In this document: positions 1-6,752 of the stretch, piece by piece
Layout: every line of letters begins with the position of its first letter
Position numbering within the stretch: the stretch's first letter is position 1
NCBI RefSeq assembly: GCF_015711645.1
Contig: NZ_JABTEX010000003.1
Location: 1,054,001 to 1,118,000, forward strand
Direction of reading: 5' to 3'
DNA length: 64,000 nucleotides
From: Planomonospora sp. ID82291
GTDB lineage: Bacteria; Actinomycetota; Actinomycetes; Streptosporangiales; Streptosporangiaceae
Made by a program: the position numbers and the translations under genes
The notes under the pieces: model-generated
What the model was told of the DNA's origin: nothing
What the model saw: the letters and a program-made list of their open reading frames with translations, nothing else
Databases searched by the model: none

Positions 1-1
1 C

Positions 2-418
2 GGCCAGGAGCCGCCCTCCTCCCCCCCGGCGCTCGTCCGCTGCATCATGGAGAGCCTGGCCCTGGGCCACCGCCGCGCGATCCGCCAGGCGGTCGCCCTG
101 TCCGGCCGCGAGGTGGAGGCCGTCCACCTGGTCGGCGGCGGCTCCCGCAACGCGCTGCTGTGCCGGCTCACCGCCGACGCCTGCGGCCTGCCGGTGGTGG
201 CCGGTCCCGCCGAGGCGACCGCGCTGGGCAACGTGCTGGTCCAGGCGCGGGCGGCCGGCGAGGTCGCCGGCCTCGCCGAGATGCGCGCCCTGGCGGCGCG
301 CGTCGAACCGCTGCGCCGCTACGAGCCCTCCGGCGACGCCGCGGCCTGGGACGAGGCGGAGGCCCGGGTCACAGGGCGCGGAGGCAGATCTTTCCCGGGT
401 AGTGCGTGTCACCGGTGA
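2..418 (+). CDS. rhaB: Rhamnulokinase (FGGY family), C-terminal part
   Basis: The reading frame is already open at the window edge, so only the last 138 codons are present. FGGY kinases phosphorylate sugars with ATP; rhamnulokinase makes L-rhamnulose-1-phosphate in rhamnose breakdown. The visible part is the C-terminal ATPase lobe: 'RCIMESLA', then the hallmark 'HLVGGGSRN', 'LTADACGLPV' and 'AGPAEATALGN', the order seen in RhaB-type kinases. The last dozen residues are not conserved and overlap the 3' end of the convergent lipoprotein gene by 50 bp. Rhamnulokinase is favoured over xylulokinase from the 'TADA..PV.AGP.EATALGN' wording, but the N-terminal half would be needed to be certain. Confidence 0.8.
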   Translation, partial: GQEPPSSPPALVRCIMESLALGHRRAIRQAVALSGREVEAVHLVGGGSRNALLCRLTADACGLPVVAGPAEATALGNVLVQARAAGEVAGLAEMRALAARVEPLRRYEPSGDAAAWDEAEARVTGRGGRSFPGSACHR

Positions 419-1241
419 CCTCACGCGTGGCGCGTGCGGGGCAGGGCTGCTCACTCACGGTGCCGAGGACCTCCGCCCAGGCCTCCTCGTCACCGCAGGA
501 GACCTGGTCGAGCCCTCCGAAGACCATGTCGCCGAGGGGCAGGTCGAGGACGGCCGGCTCGGCGACGCACGTGCCGTCCTCGAACTCCGGTCCGGGCTCG
601 CGGACGCCGGCACCGTCCCCGTGGCAGATCACCCGGCGCGACGAGTAATCGCGCCTGGTGGTGTTGTACTCGGTGACGGAGCCCTCCCGGTCACGGCACT
701 GCGACTTCTTCTTCAGGAAGCTCCTGATCTTCCCCGGCCCGTGGGGGTCGTAGCAGGGCCGTTCCGCCGGCTCCAGGGACTCGTCGTCGCCGTCGGCGTA
801 GAGGCAGTCGCCCACCCGCAGGATGCCGCTGCCGCCGCCGGGGTCACCCGGGTGCGGCGCGGTCAGGTTGCGGGCGCAGATCCAGCCGCCGTCAGGCGCC
901 GGCCGGATCTTGTCGGTCGCGATCGGGCACGACGCGAGCGCCGCGTCCTCGTCGCCGCCGACGGCCTTGAGGATCCGGGCGGCGGCCTGGCCCGACGAGC
1001 AGGGCACGGCGTCGACTCCGATGGCCGACGCGGTGCTGTCGAGGTCGTGTCCGTGGACGTCCCAGCGTGCGTCGATGCACTGACCCGCGACCCACTGCGC
1101 CGTCGGCGCGGCCGTGGTGGGCGGCGCCGATGCGACGGTGGTGGGCGGCGTGGCGGCACGACCGGGCTCAGGCCCCTGCGAACACGCCGCGCCCGCCGTC
1201 ACGACCGCAAGGGCCACGAACGCGCGGATGATCGTACGCAC
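369..1241 (-). CDS. Putative lipoprotein of unknown function
   Basis: A 290-residue protein with a short basic N-terminus (MRTIIR), a hydrophobic stretch and Cys at residue 20 (context AGAAC-S), so it is probably a lipoprotein, although the -3 residue Gly is not the classic Leu/Val. A Pro/Thr/Ala-rich linker follows (about residues 22-48). The mature part is Cys-rich (for example 'GQCIDARWDV', 'AVPCSSGQAAARI', 'VGDCLYADGD', 'ERPCYDPHG'), suggesting repeated small disulfide-bonded units like the septum-formation-type or LppU-like repeats of actinomycetes. No enzymatic motif is seen. It converges on the rhamnulokinase gene and overlaps it by 50 bp. I do not recognise a named family. Confidence 0.75.
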   Translation of the reverse strand: MRTIIRAFVALAVVTAGAACSQGPEPGRAATPPTTVASAPPTTAAPTAQWVAGQCIDARWDVHGHDLDSTASAIGVDAVPCSSGQAAARILKAVGGDEDAALASCPIATDKIRPAPDGGWICARNLTAPHPGDPGGGSGILRVGDCLYADGDDESLEPAERPCYDPHGPGKIRSFLKKKSQCRDREGSVTEYNTTRRDYSSRRVICHGDGAGVREPGPEFEDGTCVAEPAVLDLPLGDMVFGGLDQVSCGDEEAWAEVLGTVSEQPCPARATREVTGDTHYPGKICLRAL

Positions 1242-1484
1242 CTCATCGAATCCCTCAGTGGACCACCATTACGCACATACTGATCGATGCCAGACCTCCT
1301 GACAACGACTCCGTCTCTCGCGGAAGAACGAGTCCGGTGACGCTCCCAACGTCGGCGACCCGGTCCCCAACATGATCGACTGGCCAGAGCTGCGATTCCA
1401 AGCCGGAACGACCGGCTGACGGCTCGGTCCGCCGACTTCCCGGTAGGTGACGGCGTACCGCCTCTTCCCTCGACTCGCCGTCTT

Positions 1485-1498
1485 CAGAACGCATTCTG
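1485..1498. promoter_or_regulatory. Palindrome upstream of the toxin-antitoxin pair
   Basis: CAGAA-CGCA-TTCTG ends 15 bp before the antitoxin GTG start. Type II toxin-antitoxin operons are usually autoregulated through such a palindrome; this role is inferred from position only. Confidence 0.4.
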
Positions 1499-1513
1499 AC
1501 TTACGATGGCGAG

Positions 1514-1984
1514 GTGAGCACCAGCAATGCCGACGCCGTCACCTTTTCGGACCTGTCGAGAAATCCCCGAGCCGTCGCGGAACGCGCCGCCCGCCTCGGC
1601 CGGGTGCGCATCACCCACCGTGACGCCCCCGATTTCTACCTGACCGCCGCCGACCGCGAAGATCAGCGAGGGCAGACGCTGGCCACCGCGTCCCGGCTCT
1701 TCCTGGCCCTCCTCAAGCACGACCCGACCGCCCGAACGCTGGTCGTCGCCATGCCCGAGGTCTTCCCCTGGGTCCGCCACCTCACCTCCGACGAGCTCCG
1801 CTCCTTCACCCTGGAGCTGGTCGAGGCGCTTTCCGACGCCGCGGAGCTGGATGTCGACGTCACCGCACAGGAGGTCATCGCGGGCTGGAGGGCCACCGCT
1901 CGGATCAAGGCCGACCCCGCACACCACGCCCAAGCACGTCAGGCCACCAGCGGCGACTTCGGTCCGGTCGAGGTCTCAGCGTGA
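1514..1984 (+). CDS. Antitoxin-like protein (Phd/YefM-like N-terminus)
   Basis: A 156-residue acidic protein starting at GTG 1514. An upstream ATG at 1505 runs into a stop at once, so GTG is the only reasonable start. The N-terminus 'VTFSDLSRNPRAVAERAARLGRVRITHRDAPDFYLT' region reads like a prevent-host-death DNA-binding fold: a strand, a helix, then 'I..RD.P...LT'. A C-terminal part of about 100 residues would neutralise the toxin. Its stop overlaps the next start as GTGA, the usual translational coupling of antitoxin to toxin. The family is common in actinomycetes beside the downstream protein. The function is inferred from architecture and coupling. Confidence 0.75.
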   Translation: MSTSNADAVTFSDLSRNPRAVAERAARLGRVRITHRDAPDFYLTAADREDQRGQTLATASRLFLALLKHDPTARTLVVAMPEVFPWVRHLTSDELRSFTLELVEALSDAAELDVDVTAQEVIAGWRATARIKADPAHHAQARQATSGDFGPVEVSA

Positions 1985-2337
1985 GCCCGAAGCGCGGGGA
2001 CCGGGTCACGGTCCCACCTCCGGATGACGAATGGGATCTCCGATTCGGCAGCAGCGATGCGGTCAAAGGATGGGAGGAGTTGTGCCGCCACGCGCTGGCC
2101 AACACCCGCCGGTGTTTTGAGACGCTGCGTGCCGATCCACGCTCACGGGTCGATCACGAGCGCCAGCATCGCCTACGCGGCGACCTCGCGACCCATCGCC
2201 ATAATGGCCATGAGATGGAGCAGTGGGAATTCGAGGTCACCAGCGGCGGACGCGTCCGCTACGCCATCGATGACACCGCCCGTACCGTCTGGATCATTTA
2301 CGCCTCACCCCGTCACCCCAAGGACACCGACGGCTGA
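1981..2337 (+). CDS. Toxin of a type II toxin-antitoxin pair (RelE/ParE-like)
   Basis: A 118-residue basic protein whose GTG start overlaps the antitoxin stop by 4 bp. Motifs 'KGWEELCRHALANTRRCFETLRADP', 'HRLRGDLATH' and 'EQWEFEVTSGGRVRYAID..ARTVWIIYASPRHPK' match the layout of RelE/ParE-type toxins: two helices, then a beta sheet with basic residues and a C-terminal 'HPK'. I recognise this as the actinomycete partner of the antitoxin above. The likely role is inhibition of translation or replication when free of antitoxin; the target cannot be told from sequence. The gene ends directly at a relic of another gene (2338-2423). Confidence 0.75.
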   Translation: MSPKRGDRVTVPPPDDEWDLRFGSSDAVKGWEELCRHALANTRRCFETLRADPRSRVDHERQHRLRGDLATHRHNGHEMEQWEFEVTSGGRVRYAIDDTARTVWIIYASPRHPKDTDG

Positions 2338-2423
2338 GTGCGCACGATCTCGTCGCCCGAGCCGAACCCGCGCACGCCGTACACCAGCAGGACCGCGACC
2401 GCGTAGCAGGCGGCGAGCAGCCA
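2338..2423 (-). pseudogene. Relic of a paralogue of the 2913-3947 membrane-protein gene
   Basis: These 86 bp align without gaps to 3031-3116 (constant offset 693) with 11 mismatches. Read on the minus strand in the gene frame it gives 'WLLAACYAVAVLLVYGVRG' then 'FGSGDEIVR', against 'WLLAGCYAVAVAAVYGVRG' and 'FGSLDEIVR' in the intact gene. It has no start or stop and is bounded by the toxin stop codon on one side and an unrelated AT-richer stretch on the other. It is a leftover of a second gene copy. Confidence 0.8.
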
Positions 2424-2511
2424 TTACCGGGAAAGGTCGGTTCTTCTTTCCGGTCGGCAGGCCAGGCCGTAAGCTCGGCCCGTCGAGCGGACAGTGACGG
2501 GGAGGTGCCGG

Positions 2512-2901
2512 ATGACGGCGTTGCCGGACGACAGCTGGCTTCTCGGCATCCGTCCTCAGCCCGCCCGCGTCACCGCCGAGGAGTACGAGGCGCTTCCCGA
2601 GGAGATCGCCAAGGCCATCGAGATCGTCGACGGCTACGTGGTCTACTGCGCGGCGCCCACACCCGATCACCGGACGGCCGGCAGGCGACTGGCCGACCTG
2701 CTGGAGAGTCATGCCCGCGCCGCGATGAGCAAGGGGCATGAGTGCCTCACCGTGAACAACGACGTCGACCTGCGGCTGAGGGACCTGCCGCTGCTCACCC
2801 GGCGGCCCGACGTCGCGCTCCACCGGTGCCTGGATCGAGGGCGGGGCGAACGGCTCCGCGCCGAGCACGCCCTGCCCGTCGTGGAGATCGTGTCACCGGG
2901 G
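2512..2901 (+). pseudogene. Uma2-family (DUF820) endonuclease-like gene, 3' truncated
   Basis: ATG 2512 follows GGGGAGG at a good distance. The first 130 residues are typical Uma2: 'VTAEEYEALPEEIAKAIEIV', 'DGYVVYCAAPTPDH', 'LTVNNDVDLRL', 'RRPDVALHR' and 'PVVEIVSPG'. In intact members the restriction-endonuclease-like fold continues past 'EIVSPG' with 'S..tD...K...Y..aGip.YW', carrying further core residues. Here homology stops at 2901 and the frame runs on into antisense of the neighbouring gene, whose stop codon lies at 2913. The C-terminal third is therefore missing and the product is probably inactive. Uma2 proteins are abundant in actinomycetes and of unclear function. Confidence 0.75.
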
Positions 2902-2912
2902 CGGTTACGGGA

Positions 2913-3947
2913 TCATCCCTCGTCCTGCGACGCGCCGGCGGGCCTGCGGCGGCGCACGAGCCCGGCCGCTCCCAGCCCCGCCCAGACCAGCGCGGCCAGC
3001 ACGCCGACGAGCAGGTACTCGATGACCGGGATGCGGACGATCTCGTCGAGCGAGCCGAAGCCGCGCACGCCGTACACCGCCGCCACCGCGACCGCGTAGC
3101 AGCCGGCGAGCAGCCACCGGGCGGTCGCCGACAGGCCGAGCCCGTGCATCTGGGTGACGACGAAGACGCCCAGGAAGCCGAAGAGGAACATCGGCCAGGC
3201 GCCGCCGGGACCGGAGGCCATGACGGCCACCAGGGTGCCGTGCACCGCCACCATGGCCTCCAGGGTGAAGGTCCACCAGCGGCCGGTGTGCGCCCGGGTC
3301 AAGAAGAGGCTGCCCTGCAGCAGGAGCAGGAACATGTAGAAGAAGCCGATCAGGTGCCCGCTGGTGGCCTCCATCGGGTGGTACCAGAAGGTGTAGACGG
3401 CCGCCCAGCTGAACAGGTAGCCGTGGTAGCGGCGGACGAAGGCCGTCACCCGCTCGCCGATCGGCGCGGGCCTGCCGAGGAACAGGCCCCGGCGCCGGTT
3501 CTCCATCAGCAGGACCGCGACCAGCAGCAGGACCACCGACCCCTGCGAGCTGAAGATCGACACGTCCTGGGCCAGGCCGTCGTAGAACAGGTGGGTCTGC
3601 ACGGTGTGCAGCAGGATGAAGCCGAGGTTCACCGCCAGGGCCGCGACGTTGACCGGGTGCAGGCCGGAGGTGTAGCGGCGGACCCGGGTCTGGGCGTGGT
3701 GGATCAGCCCCCACAGCGCCGCCTGGTGGGCCGCGTAGCCGAGCCAGGCCGAGGCGCGGGTCCACACCGTCGGCTCGGGCAGCTTCCAGTAGTACCAGGA
3801 CGCGCCCTGGTCGGGCAGCAGGCGGATGCCCTGCAGCCGCTGGCCGAGCAGCCACACCATCCCGGTGAGCAGCGCGCTGGCCGCGACGCCGAGGAGGAGG
3901 GCGCGGCGGGCGTTGCGCTCGTCCGAAATGTTCAGCATGCTGACCAT
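2913..3947 (-). CDS. Polytopic membrane protein, unknown family
   Basis: A 344-residue protein with about eight to nine hydrophobic segments: 'ALLLGVAASALLTGMVWLL', 'AALAVNLGFILLHTV', 'VVLLLVAVLLM', 'LIGFFYMFLLLLQGSLFL', 'LEAMVAVHGTLVAVMAS', 'MFLFGFLGVFVVTQM', 'LLAGCYAVAVAAVYGV' and 'YLLVGVLAALVWAGLGAAG'. A conserved-looking His/Tyr-rich loop, 'YTFWYHPMEATSGHLIGFFY', lies mid-protein. The C-terminal tail is basic and cytosolic. No catalytic signature that I recognise. It diverges from a MarR regulator, with two identical-pattern palindromes between and over the start, so it is the likely regulatory target. A second ATG at 3938 is an alternative start. An 86-bp relic of a paralogue lies at 2338-2423. 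Confidence 0.7.
   Translation of the reverse strand: MVSMLNISDERNARRALLLGVAASALLTGMVWLLGQRLQGIRLLPDQGASWYYWKLPEPTVWTRASAWLGYAAHQAALWGLIHHAQTRVRRYTSGLHPVNVAALAVNLGFILLHTVQTHLFYDGLAQDVSIFSSQGSVVLLLVAVLLMENRRRGLFLGRPAPIGERVTAFVRRYHGYLFSWAAVYTFWYHPMEATSGHLIGFFYMFLLLLQGSLFLTRAHTGRWWTFTLEAMVAVHGTLVAVMASGPGGAWPMFLFGFLGVFVVTQMHGLGLSATARWLLAGCYAVAVAAVYGVRGFGSLDEIVRIPVIEYLLVGVLAALVWAGLGAAGLVRRRRPAGASQDEG
3932..3943. promoter_or_regulatory. MarR operator candidate, site 1
   Basis: TCAGC-AT-GCTGA, a perfect palindrome overlapping the first codons of the membrane-protein gene. It has the same arms and spacing as site 2, 27 bp away. Confidence 0.5.
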
Positions 3948-3958
3948 TATTCAGATCA

Positions 3959-3970
3959 TCAGCGGGCTGA
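3959..3970. promoter_or_regulatory. MarR operator candidate, site 2
   Basis: TCAGC-GG-GCTGA, in the 66-bp gap between the divergent membrane-protein and MarR genes. Two copies of one palindrome in a divergent gap are typical of local repressor control; binding is inferred. Confidence 0.5.
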
Positions 3971-4013
3971 ACAACGGCGGAGGCCGAGAACGTGCGTCTG
4001 GGACAATGGGCCG

Positions 4014-4472
4014 GTGGCCGACGGGGACGAGCAGTACATCGCACAGGATCCGGACGCGGTGCGCGCCGACATCCGCTCCTGGCCCACCGGCCGGCTGCTC
4101 TCGGTGGCGGCCCGCGTGGTGGAGGGGCGCTTCCACGCCTTCCTGGCGGCGCACGGCCTCACCCACGCGGGGCTGATCGTCCTGCACCACGTCGCGGAGG
4201 GCCGGCTGCCCCAGCGCGAGCTCGCCGCGCTGTGCCGGGTCACCGACCAGACCATGAGCCGGACCGTCGACCACCTGCGGCGCTGCGGTCACGTGGTCAC
4301 GGAGACGGACCCGCGGGACCGCCGCCGCGCCCTGGTCGGCATCACCCCCCCGGGGCTGCGGGTGCTGGCCGCGGCGCGCGAGGAGGAGCGCGGCTCCGAC
4401 ACCCTCTTCGGCGCGCTGGAGGACTACTCCGGGTTCCGCGAGCAGCTGATCACCCTGATCACCTCGGTCTGA
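4014..4472 (+). CDS. MarR-family transcriptional regulator
   Basis: A 152-residue protein from GTG 4014. It has a dimerisation helix ('LLSVAARVVEGRFHAFLAAHGL') followed by a winged helix: 'HAGLIVLHHVAEGRLPQREL', 'ALCRVTDQTMSRTVDHL' as the recognition helix, then the wing 'VVTETDPRDRRRALVGITP', which is the DxRDRR signature of MarR proteins. It diverges from the 2913-3947 membrane gene over two TCAGC-N2-GCTGA palindromes, and so probably represses that gene and itself, released by an unknown ligand or oxidant. There are no cysteines in positions suggesting an OhrR-type redox sensor. Confidence 0.9.
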   Translation: MADGDEQYIAQDPDAVRADIRSWPTGRLLSVAARVVEGRFHAFLAAHGLTHAGLIVLHHVAEGRLPQRELAALCRVTDQTMSRTVDHLRRCGHVVTETDPRDRRRALVGITPPGLRVLAAAREEERGSDTLFGALEDYSGFREQLITLITSV

Positions 4473-4509
4473 GCCGCCCGTACGGCCCCGCGCCGCACCG
4501 CCCGCCGAC

Positions 4510-4545
4510 GGAACGGCCTGCGGAACGGCCTGCGGAACGGCCTAC
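4510..4545. repeat. 12-bp tandem repeat, three copies
   Basis: Unit GGAACGGCCTGC at 4510, 4522 and 4534 (third copy GGAACGGCCTAC), between the MarR stop and the SDR ribosome binding site. Noncoding; probably replication slippage. Confidence 0.7.
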
Positions 4546-4566
4546 GGAACGCAGGAGGGGAACGCG

Positions 4567-5328
4567 ATGAGCACGATCGTGGTGACCGGCGGATCGCGAG
4601 GCCTCGGCCTCGGCCTGGTCCGGTGCCTGGCGGCGCGCGGCCACCGGGTGGCCCTGTGCGGCAGCCGGGCCGAGACGGTGCGCGAGGCCGCGGCCGGGCT
4701 CGACGTCCTGGCGATGGTCGCCGACGTCACCGACCGCGCCCGGCTCCAGGAGCTGTGGGACGCCGCGGTGGAGCGCCACGGCCGGGTCGACGTCTGGATC
4801 AACAACGCCGGCGTCTCCCACGCCCGCACCCCGCTGTGGCGGCTCCCGGAGGAGGAGGCCCGCGCCGTCGTCGAGGTGAACCTCCTGGGCGCCCTCAACG
4901 GCTCCGCGGTCGCCGTGGCGGGCATGGCCGCCCAGGGCGGCGGCCACGTGTGGAACATGGAGGGCCTGGGCAGCGACGGCCGCACGGTGCCCGGCCTGGG
5001 GGTCTACGGCGCCACCAAGCGCGCGCTCACCTACCTCACCCGCGCGCTGGCGCAGGAGGCGCCCCCCGGCGTCTCGGCGGGCCTGCTCAGCCCCGGCATG
5101 GTGGTCACCGACCTGCTGACCCACGGGTACGGCCCGGCGGAGCTGGAACGGGCGAAGAAGATCTTCTCGATCCTGGCCGACCCGGTCGACGTCGTCGCCC
5201 CCTGGCTGGCCGAGCGGGTGGTCGCCCGCGCCCGCAACGGCGCGCACGTCCGCCGGCTCACCCCGGCCAGGGTCGCGGCCCGCTTCGCCCTCGCCCCCTT
5301 CCGCAGGCGCGACCCGTTCGCCGGCTGA
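4567..5328 (+). CDS. Short-chain dehydrogenase/reductase
   Basis: A 253-residue classical SDR. Visible signatures are the nucleotide-binding 'VVTGGSRGLGLGL' (TGxxxGxG) at residues 5-17, 'NNAGVSH' near residue 80, and the catalytic 'YGATKRA' (YxxxK) near residue 147. The Ser position upstream is unusual: the strand before it reads 'VWNMEGLGSDGR', so the catalytic Ser is probably the one in 'GSDG'. 'SPGMVVTDL' follows as usual. It should reduce or oxidise an unknown carbonyl/alcohol with NAD(P)(H) in the cytosol. The start has GGAGGGG 6 bp upstream. It lies alone after the MarR gene and may or may not be in its regulon. Confidence 0.85.
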   Translation: MSTIVVTGGSRGLGLGLVRCLAARGHRVALCGSRAETVREAAAGLDVLAMVADVTDRARLQELWDAAVERHGRVDVWINNAGVSHARTPLWRLPEEEARAVVEVNLLGALNGSAVAVAGMAAQGGGHVWNMEGLGSDGRTVPGLGVYGATKRALTYLTRALAQEAPPGVSAGLLSPGMVVTDLLTHGYGPAELERAKKIFSILADPVDVVAPWLAERVVARARNGAHVRRLTPARVAARFALAPFRRRDPFAG

Positions 5329-5350
5329 GCGGCCGGCCGGGGACCGGGGC

Positions 5351-5524
5351 CTACCAGCGGTTCGCCGGGGGGCGGTGGCTCCGGCCGCCGCGCAGGCGGG
5401 CCAGCAGCCCGCGCGCCTTCTGCTGGTTGCGCGGGTCGCGCGCCATCGCCTTGGCCTTCTCCACGTTCCGCCGCCCCTGCGGGCTGCTCAGGTAGCCGCG
5501 GATGCGGGATATCAGGGATGCCAT
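5351..5524 (-). CDS. Small basic conserved protein
   Basis: A 57-residue, strongly basic protein (about a quarter Arg/Lys) with 'RGYLSSPQGRRNVEKAKAMA' and 'RDPRNQQKARGLLARLRG'. Similar small proteins are widespread in actinomycetes, with no known role; the amphipathic basic helices suggest nucleic-acid or membrane contact. ATG 5524 was chosen because GGAGGAG lies just upstream; a longer frame to 5575 lacks a site. Confidence 0.65.
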   Translation of the reverse strand: MASLISRIRGYLSSPQGRRNVEKAKAMARDPRNQQKARGLLARLRGGRSHRPPANRW

Positions 5525-5620
5525 GTCTCCTCCATCTGTCGAGGACGTACGGCTACCCCGGACGGCGCCTCCCAATCAGCCCGCCGCGCGCCGGCCGTCC
5601 GCCGGCGACGTCCTCCGGGA

Positions 5621-5678
5621 CCGCACGGCGGGCCGCTCGGCCGTACGGCGGGCCGCTCGGCCGTACGGCGGGCCGCTT
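5621..5678. repeat. 20-bp GC-rich tandem repeat, almost three copies
   Basis: Unit CCGTACGGCGGGCCGCTCGG (first copy CCGCACGG..., third partial) between the small basic gene and the stop codon of the kinase-like gene. Each unit can form short GC hairpins, so it may act as a crude transcription end for the upstream minus-strand gene. Confidence 0.65.
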
Positions 5679-6616
5679 CAGGAGTCGACGAAGTCCTGCG
5701 GGACCATCACCCGCAGGCCGTTGGGCACGGTCCTGATCGTCAGGGGGGTCATCAGGCGGACCTCGCCGTCGACGTCGGCGGCCATCGGGGGGTCGGTCTC
5801 CAGGTACATCTCGGTGCCGATCACGAAGGGGCCGCCGGCCAGGCTGCGCCAGCGCCCGGTGGCGGCCCGGACCAGGGTCTCCACCAGCAGCCGGAACCGC
5901 TTGCCGGAGCCGAGCTGGTAGGCGACCAGGAGGCCGTCGTCGATGCTGATGTCGCGGGCGACCTGCCAGCCGCCGTGGAAGCGGCCGTTGGCGATGTTGA
6001 GCTGGTGGGTGAGCAGCTCGTGGCGGCGGCCCTTGACCGTGATGAACGCGCGGAACGGCCGGTGCCCGGGCAGGATCGTCAGGGCGGTCAGCGGGTAGGC
6101 GGCCCGGCCGAGCAGCCGCTTCAGCCACGGCCGGACCGTCCCGGCGACCTCGACCGAGACGCCGAAGCTGGCCAGGTTGGCGAACTCCCGGTCCCCGGCG
6201 ACGCCCAGGTCGATGTCGGCGACCTTGCCGGTGCGCAGCACCCGGATCGCGCCGGCCAGGTCCAGCGGGAGGCCGAGGCTGCGGGCGAAGTTGTTGGTGG
6301 TGCCCAGCGGCAGCACGCCGAGGGCGACGTCGCGGTGGGCGACGTGCTTGACGGCGGCGCTGAGCGTGCCGTCCCCGCCGCCGACGACGAGCACGTCGGG
6401 GCCGGCCTCCAGGGCGGCGTCGAGGATCTCGCGCAGCCGCCCGGGGTCGTCCACCGGGAAGACGCCGAGGAGGTCGAAGCCCCCGGCCCGGAGCATGCGG
6501 AGCACCTGGGGGTAGCGGCGGCGGCCCCGGCGCGAGCGCGTGTTGACCACCACGCAGGCCCTGCGCCCGGCCCGAACGGCCTCGGTGTGCTCGGCCTTGC
6601 TGCGAAGCTCTCCCAC
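5678..6616 (-). CDS. Diacylglycerol kinase-like lipid kinase (DAGKc)
   Basis: A 312-residue DAGK catalytic-domain protein. 'CVVVNTRSRRG' opens the fold, 'DVLVVGGGDGTLSAAV' is the nucleotide-binding GGDGT motif, and 'LGVLPLGTTNNFARSLGLP' is the 'PlGTxNdfAR' motif. Family members (YegS/DgkB-like) phosphorylate diacylglycerol or related lipids at the inner membrane face. GTG 6616 was preferred over ATG 6661: it has GAGGGG 4 bp upstream, whereas ATG 6661 lies inside the terminator hairpin of the upstream protease gene. The C-terminal beta-sandwich lobe is complete. Confidence 0.85.
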   Translation of the reverse strand: MGELRSKAEHTEAVRAGRRACVVVNTRSRRGRRRYPQVLRMLRAGGFDLLGVFPVDDPGRLREILDAALEAGPDVLVVGGGDGTLSAAVKHVAHRDVALGVLPLGTTNNFARSLGLPLDLAGAIRVLRTGKVADIDLGVAGDREFANLASFGVSVEVAGTVRPWLKRLLGRAAYPLTALTILPGHRPFRAFITVKGRRHELLTHQLNIANGRFHGGWQVARDISIDDGLLVAYQLGSGKRFRLLVETLVRAATGRWRSLAGGPFVIGTEMYLETDPPMAADVDGEVRLMTPLTIRTVPNGLRVMVPQDFVDS

Positions 6617-6654
6617 GCTGCCCCTCTTCGTCCTGGTCCTCCCTGCAAATCGTA

Positions 6655-6687
6655 GGGCCACGCCGTCGCACCGACGGCGTGGCCCTG
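6655..6687 (-). terminator. Strong hairpin after the M6 protease gene
   Basis: A perfect 15-bp stem (AGGGCCACGCCGTCG and its complement) with a 3-nt loop, 66 bp past the protease stop codon. No long T run follows, as is usual in actinomycetes. It separates the protease from the downstream lipid-kinase gene. Confidence 0.75.
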
Positions 6688-6752
6688 ATCCCGCGGCGGG
6701 CCCTGCGGGCCGGTCTATCCGCCCGGTGTCACCACCGGGTTCCCTTCTCCGT

